NCBI GenBank assembly: GCA_947259475.1
Contig: CAMYLW010000060.1
Span: 1-8,182, forward strand
Direction: 5' to 3'
Origin: Thermodesulfobacteriota bacterium
GTDB taxonomy: Bacteria; Desulfobacterota; Syntrophobacteria; BM002
DNA: 8,182 nt
This document shows positions 1 to 5,522 of this stretch, in pieces. The position numbers and the translations under genes are program-made. The notes under the pieces were generated by a model. It worked only from the letters and a program-made list of their open reading frames with translations, had not been told where the DNA came from and ran no database searches. Positions within the stretch are counted from its first letter, which is position 1. Each line of letters starts with the position of its first letter.

Positions 1-2
1 TT

Positions 3-92
3 GGTTCCGAGGCGTACCTGAACGGTACGTCGCAGGGGCCGACACCCGAGGACGCCAGGAAGGACGGCCATATCCGTGGTCGCAGCAAGTAA
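3..92 (+). CDS. Possible 3' end of a plus-strand gene (unidentified)
   Basis: An open frame enters from the left edge and ends at TAA (90-92), giving 29 residues that finish ...DGHIRGRSK. Third codon positions are strongly G/C (about 23 of 29), and this stretch is visibly richer in GC than the sequence after it, which fits the end of a coding region. The residues match no family I can name. If real, the gene converges on the zinc-ribbon gene that ends at 225. The fragment is too short to exclude chance: a second frame of the same strand also stays open to about position 140. Confidence 0.35.
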   Translation, partial: GSEAYLNGTSQGPTPEDARKDGHIRGRSK

Positions 93-224
93 TTCATGAA
101 ATATCCGGGCTAAAATCTGGCGGTTTTCTCTATGGTCAAAGGTAGGCTACGAGAGGAAAAAACTCTCTGAATTCAAGTACATTCATGCCGCGGTTTGTTC
201 TACCCCGGCTGATATTCTTTCTGT
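93..224. other. Intergenic gap with two small hairpins between convergent ends
   Basis: This gap separates the stop at 92 from the 3' end of the zinc-ribbon gene at 225. It contains a 5-bp stem GAGAG/CTCTC (151-155 with 163-167, A-rich loop on the plus strand, T-rich on the minus). A second 7-bp stem has one mismatch, GCCGCGG/CCCCGGC (187-193 with 203-209). Either could take part in transcription termination between converging genes, but neither has a proper T-tract after the stem, so I do not call a terminator. Confidence 0.3.
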
Positions 225-905
225 CTAGTCGTCCTCCAAATCCAATTCTAGATCATCGACGGCCCCTTTTTTCTTGCCACCCTCATCAGAATCCAGGTGA
301 CCTTCGAGTTCCTTGGCAAGTGCGGAGAGGTCATCTTCGTTGAGGTCCAGTTCAAGAGCATCTCCTTGCTCAGCCGCAGGCTCCGAAGTCAAAACCTCTT
401 CGAGATCGGCAAAATCGTCGACTGCAGACTCATCCGCCTCAAATTCCAGCCCCAAAAATCCATCATCTTCTTCAGCCGAGCCCGCATCCTCACCGCTCAA
501 CTCCGCGAGATCACCCAGTTGCAACTCTTCGACTGCCGCATCTCCCAAGGCCGACGCCTCGATGGTCTCCAGGTCGTCCAAGGCAATCTCACTCAGACTT
601 AGCTCCTCTGTGGAGTCTGGGTCGGTTGCTCCCCCCGCCTCTGGCATATCGATAGATCCCTCTGGGGCAAGGGGCTCGCCCATATCAAATCCCCCCAACT
701 CTATATCAGTCTCCTGAGTAAAGCTGAGATCTTGTTGGACACCACCGCCTTGCATCTCCCCTACCAAACTGCCGAGGAGAAAAGGCACTTCTGGCCTGAA
801 ATCCATTAGATTAAGTTCATTTCGATCCGCCGAAAGGTCTCTGCTGCATTTCATACAGTTATCCAGGTGATCAAAACTGACATTGCCACACTTGGGGCAT
901 TTCAT
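225..905 (-). CDS. Zinc-ribbon protein with long acidic tail, function unknown
   Basis: The protein has 226 residues. The N-terminus is a compact zinc ribbon, CPKCGNVSFDHLDNCMKC (C3, C6, C17, C20), followed by a short conserved-looking segment ending in PEVPFLLGSLVGE. The remaining 170 or so residues are dominated by Asp, Glu, Leu, Ala and Ser with a recurring ELxLxD/LDDLE pattern, are probably largely disordered, and finish LELDLEDD. There is no signal peptide or membrane segment, so the protein should be cytoplasmic. I recall similar zinc-ribbon proteins with a KCPKCGxVSFD start in Desulfobacterota, without an assigned role; a regulatory or adaptor function is inference only. The start at 905 is chosen because AAGGAGG lies five bases upstream and the zinc ribbon begins at residue 3. 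The frame is open back to a TTG at 1022, but that would add a proline/glycine-rich leader with no family resemblance. The gene follows rsmE by 113 bases and probably has its own promoter. Confidence 0.85.
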   Translation of the reverse strand: MKCPKCGNVSFDHLDNCMKCSRDLSADRNELNLMDFRPEVPFLLGSLVGEMQGGGVQQDLSFTQETDIELGGFDMGEPLAPEGSIDMPEAGGATDPDSTEELSLSEIALDDLETIEASALGDAAVEELQLGDLAELSGEDAGSAEEDDGFLGLEFEADESAVDDFADLEEVLTSEPAAEQGDALELDLNEDDLSALAKELEGHLDSDEGGKKKGAVDDLELDLEDD

Positions 906-910
906 GGCAT

Positions 911-917
911 CCTCCTT
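911..917 (-). promoter_or_regulatory. Strong ribosome binding site of the zinc-ribbon gene
   Basis: On the minus strand AAGGAGG precedes the ATG at 905 with a spacing of five bases. This site decides the start codon in favour of the residue just before CPKC, rather than the upstream ATG at 923 or the TTG at 1022. Confidence 0.8.
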
Positions 918-923
918 ATACAT

Positions 924-943
924 CCCCCCCCCGCCTGCCGGGG
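924..943 (-). repeat. G9 homopolymer overlapping a GC hairpin in the leader of the zinc-ribbon gene
   Basis: Read on the minus strand, the leader contains CCCCG, a five-base loop and CGGGG (plus-strand positions 939-943 and 929-933). The stem runs directly into a run of nine G residues (924-932). The tract lies between the probable promoter and the Shine-Dalgarno sequence, six bases upstream of the latter. The stem is perfect and pure GC. Confidence 0.7.
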
Positions 944-994
944 AACAACGGCTTGGTGGAGTGGGAGTATGTTTTGTCTCAGCCTTTGTGAGGC

Positions 995-1022
995 AGTATA
1001 GCCGAAGCGGACCACAGGTCAA
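995..1022 (-). promoter_or_regulatory. Candidate sigma70 promoter for the zinc-ribbon gene
   Basis: On the minus strand TTGACC (1017-1022) and TATACT (995-1000) are separated by 16 bases. Each box matches the consensus at five of six positions. The -35 box overlaps the rsmE stop codon. Transcription would begin near 988 and give a leader of about 80 bases containing the GC hairpin and G9 tract. Confidence 0.55.
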
Positions 1023-1774
1023 GGTAAAAGACCCAAGTCACCCAGCTCGTATTGTAGCAGGCTAATTACTGTAATTGCAGCAGTTTCCGTCCTCAGTACA
1101 CGCTGGCCCAAGGAAACACACTGAAAACCAGCAGCAGTAGCCCCCTCAACCTCGTTTGCTGAAAATCCTCCTTCTGGACCTATAAGTACACAAGCCTGAC
1201 GGCTTCCCGCTTGCTCTGCAAGGGCCTTCCTCAGGCTGCCACTCTCCTCCTCTTCCCAGCACATTAGCTTCAGCTCTGTTTCTTTCTGGTTCGCAAGTAA
1301 CCGGGGATAATCCGCCGGTGGCGATATGTGGGGAACCAGGTTGCGGCCGCTCTGTCTTGCCGCTTCCTGAGCTATGCGTTCCCACCTCTTGAGCCGGGAA
1401 GCCCCTCTCTCACCAGAGGACCACCTCTGCGCTCTTTCGGTCTTTACCGGTATTATCGCGTTCACTCCGAGCTCAGTGACTTTCTGAATAATAAGGTCCA
1501 TGATGCTCGGTCGGGACAGTCCCAGTGCCAGCACTAGGTCAAGGGACGACTCCCGGTCTATCCTTGTGCCAGCCGCCACTTTGAACCGAACGAGCTGTCG
1601 CCCCACCTCCAAGATCTCTGCTGGATATTCGGTGCCACTGCCGTCGAAAAGCACAACAGCTTCGCCGACTCCCAAGCGCAAAACCCGAGTTAGGTGACGA
1701 GCCCTTTTACCCGTGACTAGCCGTTCTCCCGGGCCAAGGACCTCACCCTCAACGAAGAAACGGCGCGGTTTCAT
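1019..1774 (-). CDS. rsmE: 16S rRNA (uracil(1498)-N(3))-methyltransferase RsmE
   Basis: RsmE uses S-adenosylmethionine to methylate N3 of U1498 in 16S rRNA, acting in the cytoplasm on the assembled small subunit. The 251-residue length is typical of the family. The N-terminal PUA-like part begins MKPRRFFVEG and carries RARHLTRVLRL (25-35). The SPOUT (trefoil-knot) domain shows KVTELGV (98-104), QEAARQSGR (136-144), LIGPEGGFSANE (197-208) and the C-terminal knot motif LGQRVLRTETAA (222-233), where S-adenosylmethionine binds. I placed the start at 1774 because family members begin at this MKPRRFF-like segment. The frame continues upstream to a TTG at 1831, but those 19 residues look unrelated. 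No strong Shine-Dalgarno is visible; GGA nine bases upstream is the best match. The gene stands apart from pilD by 276 bases and probably has its own promoter. Confidence 0.96.
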   Translation of the reverse strand: MKPRRFFVEGEVLGPGERLVTGKRARHLTRVLRLGVGEAVVLFDGSGTEYPAEILEVGRQLVRFKVAAGTRIDRESSLDLVLALGLSRPSIMDLIIQKVTELGVNAIIPVKTERAQRWSSGERGASRLKRWERIAQEAARQSGRNLVPHISPPADYPRLLANQKETELKLMCWEEEESGSLRKALAEQAGSRQACVLIGPEGGFSANEVEGATAAGFQCVSLGQRVLRTETAAITVISLLQYELGDLGLLP

Positions 1775-2050
1775 GGAAACACGTCCATTCAACTGAGAGC
1801 ACCAATGGTTGTGGTAACCGCCATTCAGCAATCAGTTAGAGACACTAGCAAGCAAGATAAGTGCCTAAATTGAACGAAAGCGAGCTAAAATGGCTCACGT
1901 TATACGAGAGGCAAGCCCATGACAATGGAGTTTACCTCCAGAAGTTACCCCGTTTTTCAGCCAAAATCCACAAACACCCAAAGCCACGTGGGAGGCTGCG
2001 AAACAACGAGCACCTGAGCCACCTCTATTTCAGCGATCTCAGCCCAGGTT
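1775..2050. other. Intergenic region between pilD and rsmE
   Basis: This 276-base region separates the stop of the prepilin peptidase gene from rsmE. It contains a candidate rsmE promoter (1899-1925) and a 5-bp perfect hairpin just upstream of it (1926-1940). I see no intrinsic terminator for pilD. A plus-strand frame (1861-2085, GTG start, 74 codons) crosses the region, but it has no good ribosome binding site and no recognisable family. Confidence 0.5.
1899..1925 (-). promoter_or_regulatory. Candidate sigma70 promoter for rsmE
   Basis: On the minus strand TTGTCA (1920-1925) and TATAAC (1899-1904) each match the consensus at five of six positions. The 15-base spacer is shorter than the optimal 17, which lowers confidence. 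The leader to the rsmE ATG would be about 115 bases. A perfect stem TGGAG/CTCCA (1926-1930 with 1936-1940) abuts the -35 box. Confidence 0.4.
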
Positions 2051-2833
2051 TTACCCCCTCAGGCTATAAAAATACCATTGAATAAGTGCCGGGCCCCAAA
2101 AAACGTAACTCATGGCACCCAGGGCCAAAAAAGGGCCAAAGGGAATCCTGGTACCTCCCCCGCTCTTGTCTTTGAACATAAGCAGAAGCCCCACTAAGGA
2201 ACCTGCCAAAGAACTAGCAAATAAAGTATAGAGTACGCCCGGCAACCCAAGGAAGGCACCGATCATGGCCAGCAGTTTGATATCTCCACCGCCCATGCCC
2301 TCACGCTTTCTAAAGATTCGATAGCCTACCGCCACCAAGAAAAGCACTCCGCCTCCCACCAGCAGGCCGAGTAGCGATTGCCACACATTAAAACGAGGCA
2401 GCAAGAAAGAGGCTGCCACGCCTGCAACAATTCCGGGCAGGGTAATGACATCGGGAATCGTAAAAGTATCCAGATCTATGAAGATCACGGCTAGCAGCGC
2501 TGAGAAGAAAATGAAGTAAACCCCCAGTTCCGGACTCAGTCCAAAAGTCCGAAAAAGGGCAAGGGCCATAAGGCCACTCAGTCCTTCCACCAGAAAGTAT
2601 CGCGGTGAAATGCGCGTCTTGCAGCGGCGACACTTGCCTCGCAGAATCAAGTAGCTGAGCAGGGGTATATTGTCATAGAACCGAATAGCGCTTTGGCATT
2701 GGGGACAGTGAGAACCGGGCTTGATGAGCGAGGCTCCTTTGGGCAGCCTCACAATGCACACATTGAGGAAACTACCCACCGCCGCACCCATAGCAAAGAC
2801 CCAAAATCCGAGAATCGTACTCGCCACATTCAT
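2051..2833 (-). CDS. pilD: Type IV prepilin peptidase / N-methyltransferase (PilD/GspO family)
   Basis: This inner-membrane aspartic protease cleaves the short leader of type IV pilins and type II secretion pseudopilins and N-methylates the new terminus. At 260 residues it has the full bifunctional layout. After a first membrane helix ending in GSFLNVCIVRLP (20-31), a cytoplasmic loop holds two CxxC pairs (C43/C46 and C68/C71) and YFLVEG. The protease core follows, with IDLDTFTIPD (119-128) and GMGGGDIKL (179-187) containing the two catalytic aspartates of the family, one in each motif (D184 in the second). The rest is hydrophobic, with about seven or eight membrane segments. The ATG at 2833 fits the family N-terminus. 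The Shine-Dalgarno is weak: GAAGG sits too close and GGAG eleven bases away. No pilin, secretin or assembly ATPase gene is in the window, so its substrates are encoded elsewhere. The gene lies 104 bases after topA and may be cotranscribed with it. Confidence 0.95.
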   Translation of the reverse strand: MNVASTILGFWVFAMGAAVGSFLNVCIVRLPKGASLIKPGSHCPQCQSAIRFYDNIPLLSYLILRGKCRRCKTRISPRYFLVEGLSGLMALALFRTFGLSPELGVYFIFFSALLAVIFIDLDTFTIPDVITLPGIVAGVAASFLLPRFNVWQSLLGLLVGGGVLFLVAVGYRIFRKREGMGGGDIKLLAMIGAFLGLPGVLYTLFASSLAGSLVGLLLMFKDKSGGGTRIPFGPFLALGAMSYVFWGPALIQWYFYSLRG

Positions 2834-2852
2834 ACCTTCAGCTACTCCATCC

Positions 2853-2914
2853 AGTGGACTCCAGGAATATTGTCTGGATCACTTTAAAGCATGAATCGTA
2901 CCAAGGTTACGATT
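2853..2914 (-). repeat. Two inverted repeats in the topA-pilD gap
   Basis: The 104-base gap upstream of pilD contains two inverted repeats. One is perfect: AATCGTA/TACGATT (2894-2900 with 2908-2914, seven-base loop). The other has ten base pairs with two single-base bulges (2853-2864 with 2874-2883). The second lies 20 to 50 bases before the pilD start codon and would be part of its leader. Neither is followed by a T-tract on the minus strand, so neither looks like a classic terminator. Their role is unknown. Confidence 0.45.
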
Positions 2915-2937
2915 ACGTCAGTGGTGAGTTGTTGTGG

Positions 2938-5346
2938 TTAATCATTTGTAGAGGGGTCTTCTTTATATCCACACGTTTTCTCCGGACAAGCCAGGTATTC
3001 TTCCCCCTTGCTGCTCCGGGTCACCAGGTAAGCATTGCCGCAGGTGGGACAACCTTTGTCAACCGGGCGTGACCAGGAAATAAATCGGCACTTGGGATAA
3101 CGAGAGCAACCGTAAAATCTTTTCCCACGTTTGGACGCTCGTTCCGCCAATTCCCCGTCGCACTCCGTTTGCGGACAGGCAACCCCAGTACCGATGGGTC
3201 GAGTGTTGCGGCAACGCGGATAGTTTTCGCAGGCCATGAAAGAGATACCCTGGCGACTCTTACGGATTACGAACCGCCCTTCGCACTTATCGCAAACTTC
3301 GTCCGTGTATTGGACAGTTTTTTCTTTCTCCTCTCCCTTTTCGTTTTGCAGCGAGCGTGTATTCTTGCACTCGGGGTAGCCGGTGCAGGCCAAGAAAGGT
3401 CCAAACCGTCCATTCTTAGCTACCATGTCCCGACTGCACAATTCACATGTGCCCCGAACATCTCCTTCCGCCGCCGCCTCAATCTTGCCCTTGCTGTCTC
3501 GGGCGAAGTTCTTGCTGTTCTTGCACGTTGGATATCCGGAGCAGGAAAGAAACAATCCGTTTTTGCCCCAACGAATATGCATCTTTTTGCCGCACTTTTC
3601 ACAATCAAGCTCTGTCGGTAGCCCCTCCCTCTTCACATCAATCATTTCTGTTTGGGCCCGTTCCACCGCCTGGTGAAACTGCTGGTAGAAGTCTTCAATC
3701 ACCTGGAGCCAGCCCTGATTGCCGGTCTCCACCTGATCCAGCTTTGCCTCCATCTGGGCTGTAAAAGCCACATTCAGAACCTCTGGAAAGTTGGCAACCA
3801 GCAGGTCATTCACCAGCATCCCCAGCTCTGTTGGCTTGAATCGTCTCTTTTCCTTGATGGTATATTCCTTTTTCTGAATAACCTGCATAATACTGGCATA
3901 GGTGCTTGGCCGACCAATACCTTTCTCTTCCAGTTCTCTTATCAGCGAGGCTTCCGTGAAGCGCGGTGGCGGCTGGGTGAAGTGTTGTTTGGGTTCCACC
4001 TTCACCAATTTCAAAGACTTTCCCTCCTCCAGGTCTGGGAGTTTCGACCCTTCTTCCAACCCACCATCACCGTTGTCCGAACCTTCAATGTAGAGCTGCA
4101 TGAATCCGGGAAAACGGAGCACAGTCCCGCTGGCTCGCAGCATTAGCTCACCTGCAGCAATGTGCATGATCGTCTGATCCAACTGCGCCGGGCTCATTTG
4201 ACTTGCCACGAACCGTTTCCATATCAGTTCATAAAGTGCCAGTTCATCTTTCTTGAGAGAAGCCGCCATCTGTTCGGGGGTCCGAGTCACCGAGGTTGGC
4301 CGAATGGCCTCATGGGCATCCTGGGTCCCTTTGCGGCTCCGGTACACGGGGGCCTTTTTGGGAACATACTCTGTCCCCAGATTGTCTCGGATCCAGGTCC
4401 GAGCCGCCGTCACCGCCTCCTTGGCAAGCCTGGTGGAATCTGTCCGCATATAAGTTATGAGACCCACAGCACCCTCTTTGCCCAGCTCAACTCCTTCATA
4501 TAAACGCTGGGCGATGGCCATGGTCCGCTGTGCAGTGTACCTCAGCTTGCGTGCTGCCTCTTGTTGCAGGGTACTGGTAATAAACGGCGGTGCAGGGCTG
4601 CGGGTCCTTTTCTTTTTCTCAACTTTTTCTACCTGGTAGCTGGCTTGCTCGAGGACCGTCACCAACGCCGACGCCTGTTCTTGGTTGGCTATTTTTACTT
4701 TCTTGCCAGCTTTTCCCCACAACCGCGCCTCAATTTGCGGCTTTACCTCCCCTTCCAACAGGGCGGTTATTGTCCAGTACTCCTCACTATCGAAAGCCAG
4801 GATTTCATGTTCCCGTTCGCATATGAGCCTGAGGGTCACTGATTGAACGCGACCGGCGCTTAGACCACGACGGATCTTGTCCCAGAGAATGGGGGAAATC
4901 TGATAGCCCACCAGCCGATCCAGCAGCCTCCTGGCCAGTTGGGCCTCGAATTTCTGCTGGTGAAGTTCTCCAGGTTGCTTCAAGGCGTTCTCAATGGCAT
5001 TGCGGGTCAGTTCGTTGAAAAGAACTCGGTAAATCTCCTTCTTAGAAGAACGCAGTTCCTCGGCAATGTGCCAGGCGATGGCCTCACCCTCCCGATCAGG
5101 ATCCGGGGCCAGGTAAATGCTGTCAGCTTGCGCAGCCGCTTTTCTCAGTTCGCGAATGACTTTTTCCTTGCCTTTGATTACTTGATAGTGCGGCTCGAAT
5201 TCGTTCTCGATATTGATTCCCAACTCATTCGCGGGAAGATCTTTAACGTGGCCCACGGAAGCTCGAATATCGAAACGATCGCCAAGATAGCGACTGAGAG
5301 TCCGCGCTTTGGTGGGAGATTCAACGATCAGTAGTGACTTGCCCAT
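2938..5346 (-). CDS. topA: DNA topoisomerase I (type IA) with five C-terminal zinc ribbons
   Basis: Topoisomerase I relaxes negative supercoils by transient single-strand cleavage, limiting hypernegative supercoiling behind RNA polymerase. The 802 residues start with a TOPRIM domain: E9 in LIVESPTKA and the metal-binding PDPDREGE (81-88, acidic residues D82, D84, E86). LSAGRVQSV (162-170) follows, and then the active-site segment TYMRTDS with the nucleophile at Y299. HEAIRPT (345-351) and GIGRPSTYASI (476-486) complete the core. The tail carries five Cys4 zinc-ribbon repeats: C582/585/602/608, C634/637/654/660, C685/688/706/712, C724/729/747/753 and C766/769/787/792. All cysteines are present, and the fourth repeat has a wider first pair (CPQTEC). 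The start at 5346 has GAGG seven bases upstream and the expected MGKSLLIVESP beginning. The dprA-topA pairing is a common bacterial arrangement; here the two are separated by an inverted-repeat element. Confidence 0.98.
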   Translation of the reverse strand: MGKSLLIVESPTKARTLSRYLGDRFDIRASVGHVKDLPANELGINIENEFEPHYQVIKGKEKVIRELRKAAAQADSIYLAPDPDREGEAIAWHIAEELRSSKKEIYRVLFNELTRNAIENALKQPGELHQQKFEAQLARRLLDRLVGYQISPILWDKIRRGLSAGRVQSVTLRLICEREHEILAFDSEEYWTITALLEGEVKPQIEARLWGKAGKKVKIANQEQASALVTVLEQASYQVEKVEKKKRTRSPAPPFITSTLQQEAARKLRYTAQRTMAIAQRLYEGVELGKEGAVGLITYMRTDSTRLAKEAVTAARTWIRDNLGTEYVPKKAPVYRSRKGTQDAHEAIRPTSVTRTPEQMAASLKKDELALYELIWKRFVASQMSPAQLDQTIMHIAAGELMLRASGTVLRFPGFMQLYIEGSDNGDGGLEEGSKLPDLEEGKSLKLVKVEPKQHFTQPPPRFTEASLIRELEEKGIGRPSTYASIMQVIQKKEYTIKEKRRFKPTELGMLVNDLLVANFPEVLNVAFTAQMEAKLDQVETGNQGWLQVIEDFYQQFHQAVERAQTEMIDVKREGLPTELDCEKCGKKMHIRWGKNGLFLSCSGYPTCKNSKNFARDSKGKIEAAAEGDVRGTCELCSRDMVAKNGRFGPFLACTGYPECKNTRSLQNEKGEEKEKTVQYTDEVCDKCEGRFVIRKSRQGISFMACENYPRCRNTRPIGTGVACPQTECDGELAERASKRGKRFYGCSRYPKCRFISWSRPVDKGCPTCGNAYLVTRSSKGEEYLACPEKTCGYKEDPSTND

Positions 5347-5522
5347 TCAGTATCCTCGATCCTTTGTCTAGTTAAAAGTCCCATGGAGTAATGGAGTGTT
5401 GGAGTACTGGAGTAACGCAATAGACGTCCTCTCCGAATCTGCCAATACTCCATCGCTCCAATACACCACTACTCTATTTCCACTGTGATCCTAAATATAA
5501 CAACTAAAATGAAACTGACCAG
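5347..5522. other. dprA-topA intergenic region
   Basis: The 176-base gap between dprA and topA is largely filled by an octamer-based inverted repeat (5384-5476). On the minus strand, just after the dprA stop, TATATT preceded by TGGTCA at 16 bases could be a weak promoter, but the match is poor and I do not assert it. I see no canonical intrinsic terminator for dprA. The element itself, if transcribed, would form a long imperfect hairpin that might slow or stop polymerase. Confidence 0.5.
5384..5476. repeat. Inverted-repeat element made of TGGAGTNN octamers
   Basis: The left arm is four head-to-tail octamers: TGGAGTAA, TGGAGTGT, TGGAGTAC, TGGAGTAA (5384-5415). The right arm is four octamers in the opposite sense: ATACTCCA, TCGCTCCA, ATACACCA, CTACTCTA (5445-5476). 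A 29-base unique spacer separates them. The 32-base arms match at roughly three quarters of positions when folded, with more pairing possible in RNA through G-U pairs. I recall similar GGAGT-word intergenic repeats in Desulfobacterota genomes, without an assigned function. There are no coding sequence, obvious target-site duplication or transposase signals. Confidence 0.85.

Noticed and set aside
151..209. Intrinsic terminator between the converging ends near the left edge
   Set aside because: The stems at 151-167 and 187-209 are short or mismatched and lack a following T-tract on either strand.
313..717. 134-codon Ser-rich plus-strand frame opposite the zinc-ribbon gene
   Set aside because: Its serine richness is the antisense reading of Glu/Asp/Leu codons in the acidic tail, and the minus frame has a strong ribosome binding site and a zinc ribbon.
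906..1022. Longer zinc-ribbon protein starting at TTG 1022, overlapping the rsmE stop
   Set aside because: The extension is Pro/Gly-rich, would be translated across the G9 tract and hairpin, and the ATG at 905 has a near-perfect ribosome binding site right before the ribbon.
1775..1831. RsmE starting at TTG 1831
   Set aside because: The extra 19 residues do not resemble RsmE, whose members begin at the MKPRRFF-like segment.
957..2863. Isolated TGGAGT/ACTCCA words in other gaps (957, 1926, 2842, 2856) as relics of the octamer element
   Set aside because: About four hits of a six-base word on either strand are expected by chance in 8 kb, and these are not phased in octamer arrays.
3169..4842. 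Several plus-strand open frames of 90-164 codons opposite topA
   Set aside because: They lie antisense to the unmistakable topA frame, show biased or low-complexity composition, and have no family resemblance or ribosome binding sites.
5384..5476. CRISPR array
   Set aside because: The octamers are contiguous and inverted about a single spacer. There are no regular 25-40 base repeats with unique spacers and no cas genes.
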